From contig JASFAU010000002.1 of assembly GCA_039704465.1 (NCBI GenBank), positions 248,001 through 312,000 of the forward strand: a DNA stretch of 64,000 nucleotides. The letters are read 5' to 3'. The DNA comes from Plasmodiophora brassicae. Lineage: Eukaryota > Endomyxa > Phytomyxea > Plasmodiophorida > Plasmodiophoridae. Positions 54,662-64,000 of this stretch are shown here, piece after piece (the stretch's first letter is position 1; the number at the start of each line of letters is the position of its first letter). The translations under genes and the position numbers were made by a program. Under the pieces are notes generated by a model. It saw only the letters and a list, made by a program, of their open reading frames with translations. It did no database searches and was not told the origin of the DNA.

Positions 54662-56116
54662 TCATCTTTGCTGCCTGCAAGGGAACTGCTGAGGACGTGC
54701 CGGGTTCTTGCGTGGTCGCTTGCTGTTCGATACGCAGACAGCCATATCGATTTGGTCGAATAGGAGATTGCACCAGAGTCGCTTTTCCTCTTCGGTTGCC
54801 GCCATCACTGTGATTGACTACGGGACGGAGTCAGGGTGATCTACTGATGGCGAAGGGCGCGCCAGGCCGACCTTGGTGCTGCTGACAACCTGAAACGCAT
54901 GAACAATCCCGCGATGCTTATTGTCGGGTAGGTCAACGATTCTCATGTTCCGGACGTCGAGAACGTGCTTGAGTTTCCGGTCTGGGGAAGCGCCCAGATC
55001 CGCCTGGTCAGACAGTCAGGTCAGACGGTGTTTCGTAGATGCCCTTCAGGTATTCCTTACGTAGATCAAGCAGTCGCTGAACAGCATGAATGTGTACGTC
55101 TTCCAGCGATTCACCAAATGTCGCGATGACTGAGCGTACAGCTAGCAGGCAACGCGTTACCAATGTTCTGCCTTCGGGTTGGTACACGGTACCTTATTGA
55201 GAGGGCCTTGATGGATGAACTGTCGGCTTAAGGCGCTTCTGAGAGAAATCTGACCTTTGAACAGGTCCTGTTCAATGCGGCGCACGAGCAGACCATGCTC
55301 GGCCCGACTGGCGCTGACGTCGACATGATGGCAGATTTGCGTTATGGAATCCAGGGCCACTGTTTCAAATTACAGCAACGGTGAGCCTAGTTCGGGGACG
55401 CAATGGCCAAGTTCTAACCTTTGATGGACCGCCTTTCATCTCTCATACTGTCCGGTAGGCCTTCCAGAAGGGTATTCAGCATCAGCCTGTAACGTGGAAC
55501 TTCGAGCAGCAGTGCTTAGTTCCGCGATGGATGTGGAGGGGTGGTGGGTCGCTTCCGCATACCTCTTTGGACCGGACCAATTCGGAGTGATAGCAGTGTA
55601 TCCCCAGCGACGATTTCAGAGACGCGAACGAATGCACTGAACCATTCGTTGTCGCCACGTAGACGACGGATCTCGTCTGACACGTGCTGGAAGTTGGCCG
55701 CGTAACGACCATACGCCTCCATGCACGACAGCCGCAGTTGAGTGAAGCCAGTGCCAAGGCCAGGAATCCCTTCTTCTAACAGTCCGTGCGCTTCGATCAG
55801 CATCACCAGTGGCCGGGCGGCACGGTGCGGACACGTTACTCTTCAGGAGCAGGATAAGGTCCTGGTGATGCGTCTGGAACACGGGAAGCAATTGAAACCA
55901 AAACTCGACGTCCTTGTCGGTAACCTGCGTCTTCCGCTGCCCATGCACGGCAATCTCCGCGTGCAGGCGCTGCGAAAAATGCAGGTGCAGGTCGGCCAGC
56001 TTAGCAAGGTAGCGCTCCTCGGTGTCGACCAGCTCCGTCAGCGGCGGCACTGCCTGCTCCGACCACAGGCCCGACAGCGACGATATACTCCCTTCCGTAC
56101 CCTCCCCTGCCTTCAT
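54662..56116 (-). CDS. Rho guanine-nucleotide exchange factor with DH and PH domains
   Basis: Activates Rho-type GTPases at membranes. Exons 56116-55840, 55790-55578, 55499-55419, 55359-55193, 55141-55061, 55003-54872 and 54817-54662 (introns of 49-78 nt) give 368 aa. DH domain about 28-225: ELVDTEERYLAKLADLHLHF (CR1), the RYAANFQHVSDEIRRL region and VPRYRLMLNTLLEGLPDS (CR3, equivalent to VQRIPRYxLLL). PH domain about 240-345: YTFMLFSDCLIY, HRGIVHAFQVVSSTK and TEEEKRLWCNLLFDQ with the invariant tryptophan. A short basic tail follows. No other module is seen, so regulation is not evident. Confidence 0.85.
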
Positions 56117-56295
56117 CTCCTTCGCCTATGAAAACGCAATGCAACAGCGGCGATCTGGAACCCCCCCTGGTTATCGTTCTCGAATTATCTCGGCCGTATA
56201 GACAGCGACAGGCCGCGGCGACCCATAAATTCTACGTACATTGCCAGCAGCAGGGGTGGTAGGCAGGACCCGGGAAATCGATCATACGTTATGCG
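56117..56295. other. Divergent intergenic region (RhoGEF / START-like gene)
   Basis: 179 bp between opposite-strand starts; presumably contains both promoters. Nothing specific recognised. Confidence 0.4.
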
Positions 56296-58147
56296 TTGGG
56301 CGCCGCTGCACTGCATGGCCAGTGGTGGGACCATAATGTTGCAACTGGGATGGGCTTGGGCGATGACGGGCCGCCGGCAGAGCGGTCAGTGGCGCAAATG
56401 GAGGGCAGTCCGTGGGTGGGCGGCGCAGCGGGCGTCGTTGACACGGACGGCAGCGCCCGCAGCAGCGGCCGCTGCATCGTGAAGGGAGATGTCGAATCGC
56501 CCAGTAACGGAGGTGCGTATGAGGAAGGCGCGCCTGTCGACCTGGCGATCGTCGAGCACGATATGAACCCGGCGCTGTTATCGGCGTTCACGGCGTTGTT
56601 CGTCGAGCTCGTCCACACGCGTAAAGCGTACCCGTCGGCCGAGGTGCTGGCTGACCAGCTGCAGTCGTCGCCGAAGCTTCTGCAGGTTGTTCACGCCCCG
56701 TTGGATGATCGTGCAATTGCGCATGTGAACGAGCGTGGTTCGCAGCAGGGCTGGAACGTTATACGGACGACGGACAGTGAGGTCTGGACGCACATGAGCG
56801 CGATTGACGCAGGAACGTTCATACGGTTCAGGGCAGGGCCCGACCAAACCTTCACTTATGTAAGTGAGGCTCGGCTCCGTCCCATGTTGTTGTTGACGGC
56901 ACGACCACTCTAGATCGTATTCCGAGTTCAACGCCAGTGATTCATAATACCGTCCAGTGGCTGATTAAAATCGCGAAAGCGTGCTTCGAATTTCAGGGAT
57001 GTAGAGCACTGGACCGCTGTGACAGACGACAACGGTCGCAGATGACGCTTATCACTGACAACCGCACCTCAATACATGTACCTCCCTATTTATCCTCGTG
57101 GACTCCGCTCCTGGAATTTCTCATCGCCCGTTGGACAGACTTGCCCCTTCGGATTCCCGACGACCACAGTGTACCAGATTTGAGGGTTTCCCGCGTACCC
57201 GATAAGATTCGACCGGATCGCGAAGCCCTGTGACATGGAGTTGATCCTTGTGCCCTATGTCGGCTCAGATATCGGCGGCATGGTCGTCGATAGGCCTTGC
57301 CAGTTCCGCATACAGCGGAAACGTGCTGCTCCTGCGGAAGGTAAGGATCGTGGCGCGGCACGCACGCAGTGCACCGACGACAATTCCCGCAGCGCGCCCC
57401 GACCATGTCAAGCCGGAAGGCAGCGGTCTCATCGAGGGCGATAGAGGGCGGCGTCATTACTCCTTCGACGTACACCTGCCCTATACGACGATATGTGCCG
57501 AGCACTGTGCTTGGATGATGAGCGCCAGGATGGGCCTGAGGAACATTGGAACGCCAAGGGAGACATCTCTACCGAAGCCACAGGTCACGAAGGTCGTGCC
57601 CCGCATCGATGTCGTTGCTGTCTCCAAACGCCGGCGACAATCGAACTCCAAGAAAAGTGCCTGGCGGCCCAGCTCAGGTGATGTCTGCGATCAATGCAAT
57701 TCAGCGGGTGAGCTTAGCTGGTCCTTAGAGCGGCTGCCACCCTTGGGGCATAATCCGAACCAGACACAACCGGGAACGAACGATACGAAGGTCGACCCGC
57801 TGCGTATCTCGACGTACCGAACAACAACTGATGATTGGTGAAAGCAGGTGCCCAAGCTGCCTGTGCAGACGCTAGTCCAGGTCTTGAAGCGTCAACATCG
57901 TGGATACGAGTTTACGATGCGGACCGGGCGCCTGCCAGGCAAGGGACGCATCAACTACGCAACGCTAACGGACCGGCCTGTCCACGTGCCAGCTTTCAAG
58001 CAGAAGGACGAGGAGAGGCGGGCGAATGAAGTGAAAAGGGAAGTTCTTCACCTGCCTCCACTTCCCTTCCAGCGCCCGCAATCCAGATCGCCGCTTGGTG
58101 TCGACCCGAACGATGGTGAACCTCAGCGACAAGTGCGCGCTGCATGA
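56296..58147 (+). CDS. Probable spliced gene, START-like lipid-binding domain (unresolved exons)
   Basis: The first exon is clear: the frame at 56296-56859 (start could be 56401) ends at a consensus donor gtaagt after PDQTFTY. It contains QGWNVIRTTDSEVWTHMSA and GTFIRFRA, which resemble the beginning of a START domain (GW..v...d...v......fr). Later plus-strand pieces look coding: FLIARWTDLPLRIPDD, MELILVPYVGSDIGGMVVD before another gtaagg donor, and a last exon from about 57848 (VPKLPVQTLVQVLKRQ) to a stop at 58147. I could not join the middle exons in phase, so one gene or two remains open and START is a tentative assignment. Confidence 0.4.
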
Positions 58148-58280
58148 CGAACCGTCGAGTCGCTACACAGAGCCGTTTCCTTAGTCCTGTCGGCGTGGCA
58201 AACAAACGCACGCATCGTCGCGCTTCACACTGTGCTGTATTAGCATCCGCCTATGTAGTGACCAATTTCCTGCAGCATCT

Positions 58281-60357
58281 CTAATCAACAGTGACCGCCT
58301 TGGCCAGGTTCTTCGGCTTGTCCGGGTCAATACCTCGTTGAACAGCCAACTCATCTGTCCGGGGAAAACGCTGAGCCGCCGGGTTGCGCGTGATGGTCGT
58401 TCTGCGAACTTACATGCGAGTTGCTGCAACGGGACGACGCCGAGCAAAGCAGTCAGCGGCCCATTCTCCGGAATGAGGATAACGTCATCAGCAATGTGCT
58501 CCGCGATCTTCTCGTTATCCGTCACGATAATCGTGTGAGCGCCTCGTGCGCGCACCTCCTGCGTAACCGCGATCATTAGCGAGCCGTCCACAGTGACCAG
58601 CATCACAGAGCAAAGCTGACCTCAGCCGCTGTCCGCATCAGTGCCGCGTTCTTGTCATCAGGGATGACGAGAATGATCGGCGTGCCTTTCTCGATCAGCG
58701 CGAACGGTCCGTGCTTCAAGGCGCCACCCGCATAGCCCTCGGCATGGATGTACGTGATTTCCTTGATCTTCAGAGCCGCCTCTCGTGCAATCGGTTCAGC
58801 AAACCCTCGACCGAGCACGAAGATGTGTTCAGCGTCCTTGATCTTAGCAGCGATTGCGCCGATGTTGTCATTGTTCTTCAGGGTCATACCGCAGTACAAC
58901 GGCAGTTTGTGCAACGCGTCAAGGACCTCATCGATGCGCTGTTTCGACTCAGGGCGCTTGCGAATCTGGGCAAACCAGCCGGCAATTAGGCACATGACGA
59001 CGACCTGAGTGACGAACGCCTTGGTCGATGCGACAGCGTGCTCGCGGCCGGCGTTAATGTATACGCCACACTTTGTCGTGCGAGCAATCAGCGATCCGAC
59101 CGAGTTGATGACGGAGAAGCGCGGCAGATTGCTCTCGGCAGCCATGACGACTGCACGGTGCACGTCCTTGGTCTCACCAGACTGCGACACGACCAGCAGC
59201 CCTCCAGCCTCGACTGGGAACGAATCCGGAATCAGCTCAGCGGCGTCGACCGTCTGCACAGACTCGAACGAGTTCAGGTAGCGCATGACGGCGGCACCGT
59301 ACTGGGACGCGAACAAGGACGTTCCACAGGCCGCAATGACCAGGTGCTGGATCGATTTCAAGTTCTCCTCGTTCGCCTGCAGGCCACCAAGCTTGACGAT
59401 GCCGCCACGATTGATACGACCGCCGTAGTTCAGCGCACGAGAGATCGCCTCGGGCTGCTCATTGATTTCACGAATCGTCCAGTGCGGGTAGGGCGCCGGC
59501 GTGAGCAGAATGTCCTCGCCCTTCGGCGCCGATTCCTGCCTGGACTTGTCCAGTGAAACGCCATCTGCCTCGACGATGGCCACTTCGCCGTCCCTCAGCG
59601 GGATGTACTGGTTCGTGTACCGTCCGAACGAGGAGAACTCACTCGCAAGGAACATGCGGCCCTCGGCGATGCCGACGACAAGCGGCGAGCCGTTTCGTGC
59701 AGCAATAATCCGTCCAGGGTTCTTGACGTCGAGAATGCACAGTCCCCAGGTGCCATGCAGCCGGGCTAGCGCTTTGTTGACTGCGTCCTGCGTCTCCAGC
59801 CCTTCGTCGAGGTACTGGCCGATCAGGACGGCGATCACCTCACTGTCCGTCTCCGACTTGAACTTGTAGCCCTTGTCGAGAAGCTCCTGGCGAAGCTCGC
59901 TGGCGTTCTCTATCGTGCCGTTGTGCACCAGGGCGATTCGGTTCTTGTTGTCCAGATGGGGGTGCGCGTTCGCGTCCGTCTTGGCGCCATGCGTCGCCCA
60001 TCGCGTGTGCGCAATACCGATCGGGTTGCCCTGGTGGACCGACGGTGCCGCTTCCGCAAGCAGCTTGATGGAATCGCTAGTCGACCCGGCGCTGGCGAAT
60101 TTCGTCGTCACCAATTCCTGTTTCGCGTTGATCGTCGAGACACCACAGGAGTCGTATCCGCGGTTCTGCAGGATGGTCAGGCCTTCCAGCAGGTACTTCA
60201 CCGCGGAGTCGTTCCGGTCCTTGCCGACATACGCGACGATGCCGCATGCGTCGGCGTGGCGCGCCCACGACCACGACGCTGCCAACGTGCCGCCGACCGC
60301 TGCCGCCGCCAGCGACAGCGTCGGGCACGCCCGTCGCCACACGGCCTGCGCCCACAT
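58281..60357 (-). CDS. Glutamine:fructose-6-phosphate aminotransferase (GFAT/GlmS) with N-terminal extension
   Basis: First step of hexosamine synthesis: fructose-6-P plus glutamine gives glucosamine-6-P. Exons 60357-58621, 58558-58414 and 58354-58281 (introns of 62 and 59 nt) give 651 aa. Glutaminase domain: [44 protein letters not shown] and [15 protein letters not shown]. Two SIS isomerase domains: [28 protein letters not shown] and [16 protein letters not shown]; the C-terminus [20 protein letters not shown] is typical. In other GFATs the catalytic Cys follows the initiator Met; here it is residue 38 after a hydrophobic, signal-like leader ending ADA, and no ATG precedes it in frame. Confidence 0.93.
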
Positions 60358-60678
60358 TCACAACTGACGCTGCCGACCGACGATCAGTTCGCGACTGGTC
60401 TGGAACCAAAACTGCCCAGCGCCTCGCCCGATTTTATTATTAGAGGCCCGCGCCACAGGCCGCCAGTCACACGTTGTTTCCGTTTCACCTTCTCGAACGG
60501 AGAGACAATAACAGCAGCCTGGAGGCCATCCGTCGTATCACTGATAGAGTGATAGTACATAGGGAGCCCTGCAAAAAACATACCCGTAAGCAGGACGGAA
60601 GTTTGCGTTCGGCTGCCATTTTTTTTGGGATACTGCCACCCCTCGTCTGCATGGGTCAGTCGCGGGCTCGCGGCCCAA
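60358..60678. other. Divergent intergenic region with T-run
   Basis: 321 bp between GFAT and a small membrane protein on the opposite strand. Includes a run of T residues near 60620. No gene is seen; it probably holds both promoters. Confidence 0.45.
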
Positions 60679-61014
60679 ATGGAGATCTGGATCTCGCTGG
60701 TGCTGGTGGGCGTCGGATTCTGCATCAGGCACTGGCGCGTGCTCGACAGGTTCCTGTACGTGTTCGAGCAGTTCCATGATCTGCAGCACAAGGAGACGCT
60801 CGTCGCTGTGCTGGTCGCGATCGTCGTCGTGTTCGTCATTCTGGCGGGCCTGCTGAACAAGGTGGCGCTTGTCGAACGCGCGGCGTACCGTCGCGCGCTC
60901 GCCGCCCATCGCCAGTCGGATCAGCCGTTGAATCCGCCCAGGCTGCTGTTCCGCCGTTCATCATTCGGTCCCGGACACGCCGCCATCATCAAGCAGCTCA
61001 TCAAGACCCATTGA
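60679..61014 (+). CDS. Small two-span membrane protein of unknown function
   Basis: An intronless 111-aa frame starting MEIWISLVLVGVGFCI. Hydrophobic spans at about 3-17 and 41-62 (LVAVLVAIVVVFVILAGLLN) flank a charged loop (RHWRVLDRFLYVFEQFHDLQ); the tail is basic (RRALAAHRQSDQPLNPPR). The frame extends upstream to 60625, but the Met at 60679 starts the first span directly. No family recognised. Confidence 0.6.
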   Translation: MEIWISLVLVGVGFCIRHWRVLDRFLYVFEQFHDLQHKETLVAVLVAIVVVFVILAGLLNKVALVERAAYRRALAAHRQSDQPLNPPRLLFRRSSFGPGHAAIIKQLIKTH

Positions 61015-61693
61015 ACACCCCCCTCCCGGTGGCCGATCATAACATATCGCGGTCAGCGCATCGACCCATTTACTGTACCATAACATTCTGCCTCCAGCTG
61101 ATCTCTGCCTGCGCCTTGCGTAACCTGAACTTTGGAACATCAGAAGCCACCAGCGTGCGGAATGAATTCGGGAAAGACACTCGACTACCCACGTGCTGAT
61201 GCTGTCCAATGTTGCTGCACCTTCTCGCCGCCTATACGCCCAGATCACCCAACTTTACGAGGTGCACTGTCGTGAGGTCGTAGGAACCCTATACGGCTTC
61301 GTCAAGGCTGGACGATATCAACGGTGAAACAGGGAGAAGGCGCTGTGGCATCAGTGTCCATCGGCCCATCGCAGTGTGGCGGTGCCCGCTGCATCGTCGA
61401 CGCCCATCCGTATGATAGATGATACTACGGTCTGGTAACCCGCCACGGCTGGACTCGCCGTCACCGTCGACTACGAACAACCGACCCGGGTAGGCATAGA
61501 TCTTGCCGTTACCGTCTCCACCCTGTCTGGCGGGCCATGCAGACCTGCTCGTCGATGGTCTATCACGACAGGTTCGATCTTCAATGCACAACGTGGATCG
61601 GGCGAGCAGCAGAAGCACAGAACCCTGCAACTCCAGTCGGCGTGACCGATTGCTGATGAATGAATAGACCAGCACCCCACAAATGCTACGACA
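61015..61693. other. Unassigned stretch
   Basis: About 680 bp. A minus-strand frame (61289-61675) contains GKIYAYPGRLFVVDGDGESS, which looks protein-like, but it has no supporting exon partner or family match. Left unassigned. Confidence 0.4.
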
Positions 61694-62240
61694 TTACGAT
61701 TCATTACTCTGCGGGTTGACTTGCGCGTCGCCGGTAACCGTTGCGAGGAAGTTGTTGACAGCGGCGATACCATCGTCCTCGGACGTCCGCGTCCGGCGCC
61801 ACGAACTCGACCCGATGGCGGACGTCACATCGGGCAATCGTGTCCGAAGGAAATCGATGGCGGCGCCGAAGTTCGCCTGAAGGCCGCCGCGAATCGAATC
61901 ACCCTGGGGACCGATAACGGCCTGCAGTTTCTCACGAAGCTCTCGACCCTAACCAGTGCACAAGTCAGTCTCCTACGCGTCAGCACAGTTTCACTGAGGC
62001 ACGTACCGAGCTGACGCCGAGCTTCTGCTGTATGCAGACGGCCGTTGCCGCGCCGGACGCTGCGACGATGGCGGTGCTGTACGCCAGCGCCCTTACCGCC
62101 ACTCCCGCCGATGACGCGGTAACCAGCACGCCTGAGCGGCGCACAGCAACAGCAGCGCCGGCCGTTAACGCGAATATCCCACCGAACAATGTCGCTAGCG
62201 CTCGGGGCCAGACGTTGCCGTCGTCACTCGTGGCATCCAT
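61694..62240 (-). CDS. Small multi-span membrane protein, TMEM242-like layout
   Basis: Exons 62240-62007 and 61948-61694 across a 58-nt intron give 162 aa. Two or three hydrophobic spans at about 11-75 (ALATLFGGIFALTAGAAVAV, AYSTAIVAASGAATAV) are followed by KLGVSSGRELREKLQAVIGP and a Ser/Thr/Asp-rich tail. Spans followed by an LG-V...L-E-F/L-R-x-K-x motif recall TMEM242-type mitochondrial assembly proteins, but the similarity is weak. The splice is supported by phase and by the continuous helix across the join. Confidence 0.5.
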
Positions 62241-62455
62241 TGTGCGCGCGGGCCCCGCACACGCGACTGACCATCGTGAGGACGCAGCAGACAGAAAGCA
62301 CGAACGTTAACGAGGTTGGCAAGGCGTTTAGACAATATGGTGGATATTCGCCGGGTATTTGACTACAGGAGGGGCATTTCGGGCAGGATATTCGTGTTGC
62401 CCGTCAGTTCCGCATTCAGGCTGATCTCAGCCAGGATCCTGTAGCGCGGGAACGA

Positions 62456-63385
62456 TCAGCCGGCATCGAAAGGCAAGGGCACAACCGGACGTGTGTACCT
62501 CTTGAGAGACGCGTTCTCGTCCAGCAACGCAAGGTTCTGAGCTCTCAGCTGGGATATTACGTCAGCCAAGGCTGGGTCGTCGGTGGCGGCGGCGGCCTTA
62601 GCCGGCGGGGGAGCTGGCCGCTCGGTTTCGGTCGTGTCCTCGGACCGACTGCCTGCAGAGCGGGGCGCTTTCGGTATCGATTTCCGCATGGCACGCTTCT
62701 TCTTTGGCGGCGGCGGTGATTCGGTGATGGTGACCGGGCGCCGCCGGTGCCCTCCGCCATCCCGTTCGCCCCATGACTTTCGCGCCAGGCGCCGCGGCCG
62801 TACTGGAGTGCGGTCAGCAGGCCTGCTGTCGTCATCGTGTTCGCGCCCAGCCTTGCCCGACGACTTCCGGGCGATCCGCTTCGCCCGACTTGATGACCCG
62901 GGCGTCGGGGCGGCACGGTTCGGCGTTGAATTGCGGCTGGTCGTCAGTACGTTGGGTTTGCGCGCCGGAGACGACCGCTTCGAGGAGGAGGACTTTGGCG
63001 TCCTCGCTGCATCGCTCGAGCGACGACGAAACTCGGCCAACTTCTTCGGGCAGTTCAGGTGTTCTATAGGCTCCCAGGTATTGTCTGACGCAGCGCTGCG
63101 AGACAGAACGGCAGTCAGTTCACCCGAGTTCGCAGGAGCTCCTGGCAGCCACGCTGTCTTACTATCCCTTCCATTTAATCTGTGCCAATGCGCATCCGTC
63201 AGTTGTGGGCGGGCCGAGAACCAGGCCGGCAGTTCACCGACCTCGTACTCGACGCGTTTCGTCTCCGGGTTCGATCGTCGCCCCACGATCCTCTCGACCT
63301 GGCGCCGACAAATTTGGTACCCTGACGCATCAACATATCCGCTGACGTGCCTGACCTCAAAGTCTTTGGACTCGACGTCGGACAT
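62456..63385 (-). CDS. HP1-like chromodomain protein with 17-nt microexon
   Basis: Exons 63385-63242, 63179-63163 and 63095-62456 (introns of 62 and 67 nt) give 266 aa. The chromodomain at about 25-75 is complete only after splicing: RQVERIVGRRSNPETKRVEY plus E, the microexon IKWKGY, then AASDNTWEPIEHLNCPKKL. The KWKGY and NTWEP aromatics are the methyl-lysine cage positions. The unspliced frame also stays open, but reads an unrelated 49-codon insert through the core fold. The rest is basic and disordered with Lys/Arg/Ser clusters (PPPPKKKRAMRKS), ending in a short leucine-rich coil (SQLRAQNLALLDENASLKR); no chromoshadow domain is obvious. Likely role: reading methylated histone H3. Confidence 0.83.
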   Translation of the reverse strand: MSDVESKDFEVRHVSGYVDASGYQICRRQVERIVGRRSNPETKRVEYEVGELPAWFSARPQLTDAHWHRLNGRDSKTAWLPGAPANSGELTAVLSRSAASDNTWEPIEHLNCPKKLAEFRRRSSDAARTPKSSSSKRSSPARKPNVLTTSRNSTPNRAAPTPGSSSRAKRIARKSSGKAGREHDDDSRPADRTPVRPRRLARKSWGERDGGGHRRRPVTITESPPPPKKKRAMRKSIPKAPRSAGSRSEDTTETERPAPPPAKAAAATDDPALADVISQLRAQNLALLDENASLKRYTRPVVPLPFDAG

Positions 63386-63544
63386 GGCGCGATGGGCGCG
63401 CACCGCAAACGAGGCGAGCGGCGAAGACGGCAACCTTTTGCGCGCGCGCGGAGTCCTGGAGGGGGCTTCCTGTTGGTTACGTCTAGTGATGCGGGTATTT
63501 GAAATACGTATTTTAAATAGGTACAACCACCGGAAGGTATATTT

Positions 63545-63743
63545 GGATCACAGGGACACAATTTATGGATCACGGGGACACAAACATTGGATCACGGGGA
63601 CATAATTTTTGGATCATGGGGACACAATTTTTGCATCACGCGGACCAAATTGGCGGATCGGGCGGACAAGTTAAAATGGATCACCGGGACGGATTTCGTG
63701 GATCGTTGGGCCAAATCAAATGGATCAGGCGACCGCATGTGGC
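63545..63743. repeat. 22-bp tandem repeat array (9 units)
   Basis: Units start at 63545, 63567, 63589, 63611, 63633, 63655, 63678, 63700 and 63722: period 22 with one 23-bp step. Consensus close to ggatcacggggacacaattt plus two bases. The first four units are nearly identical; later ones are more diverged. It lies 160-360 bp upstream of the minus-strand chromodomain start. Confidence 0.9.
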
Positions 63744-64000
63744 GAGGCGAATGCATCAACGTTGAGCGTCGCAAGTCGTCAGAGTCGGCATGCAAATAGT
63801 GGTAAGCGTAATGTACTTGACGGGCAGCATCACATTGGCAATGTGATTCAGTGATTCACAGCAGAAGGAGACGAACCGTCTCATCTCATTCGGCGTCGGC
63901 GGGGGCGACCAGCGATGTACCCTGAACGGATCCCGAGGTTGGATCCCACGATCGCCGCAGACGCGAGAATCGGTCAGGTCGAATTCACGTCGGCGGCTAC
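63744..64000. other. Window edge, possible 3' end of another minus-strand gene
   Basis: The minus strand reads open from the edge in one frame and ends with GSVQGTSLVAPADAE then stop near 63892, which could be the C-terminus of a gene lying beyond the window. Too little is visible to support a call. Confidence 0.3.

Noticed and set aside
63587..63799. Plus-strand frames across the 22-bp repeat encoding Gly/His/Asp repeats
   Set aside because: Period 22 is not a multiple of three, so the translated pattern changes frame each unit; the array is better read as non-coding tandem DNA.

Overview
This is a nuclear window from a gene-dense, GC-rich eukaryote. Nearly every gene core lies on short GT-AG introns of about 46-80 nt. 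I resolved about 90 introns by requiring that splicing restore a known protein family; two look like GC-AG introns. Axonemal genes (a CFAP70 homologue and the inner-arm dynein light chain p28/DNALI1) mean the organism builds a motile flagellum. Mediator subunits, topoisomerase IB, a mitochondrial i-AAA protease and a NEDD8 E2 are generic eukaryotic genes. Short introns, high GC and flagella would fit a rhizarian protist such as a plasmodiophorid, but that is a guess from style, not a demonstrated match. I saw no tRNA, rRNA, CRISPR array, transposase or virus-like gene.

Layout. 0-3 kb: the 3' part of ubiquilin, then a coiled-coil gene. 3-8 kb: poorly resolved, with two diverged tandem copies of a WD40-like gene on the minus strand. 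8-12 kb: cyclin C, a P/Q-rich protein, an RPAP3-like cochaperone. 13-27 kb: an intron-poor block with a PHD/AT-hook protein, RCL1 (the intron-bearing exception), a tandem pair of multi-span membrane proteins that I cannot assign to a family, an ankyrin protein and a CW-ARID protein. 27-44.6 kb: an intron-rich plus-strand block with YME1-type protease, mitochondrial carrier, topoisomerase I, glutamate dehydrogenase (18 exons), a cation channel and MON2 (20 exons). 44.7-56 kb, mostly minus: CFAP70, a membrane-anchored GH16 enzyme, a UBL-UBA protein, DNALI1, TSEN15 (plus strand), UBC12, MED4, a small ATP-synthase-f-like protein and a DH-PH RhoGEF. 56-64 kb: an unresolved START-like gene, GFAT with an N-terminal extension, two small membrane proteins, an HP1-like chromodomain protein split by a 17-nt microexon, and a nine-unit 22-bp tandem repeat upstream of it.

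The genes form no operon-like pathway. Recurring themes are chromatin and transcription (PHD/AT-hook, CW-ARID, chromodomain, cyclin C, MED4, TOP1, RPAP3), ubiquitin-type signalling (ubiquilin, UBL-UBA, UBC12), mitochondria (YME1, carrier, GDH, ATP synthase f) and flagella. Many long open frames opposite GC-rich genes are shadows and were left out. Exon coordinates were worked out by hand and could be off by a base or two.
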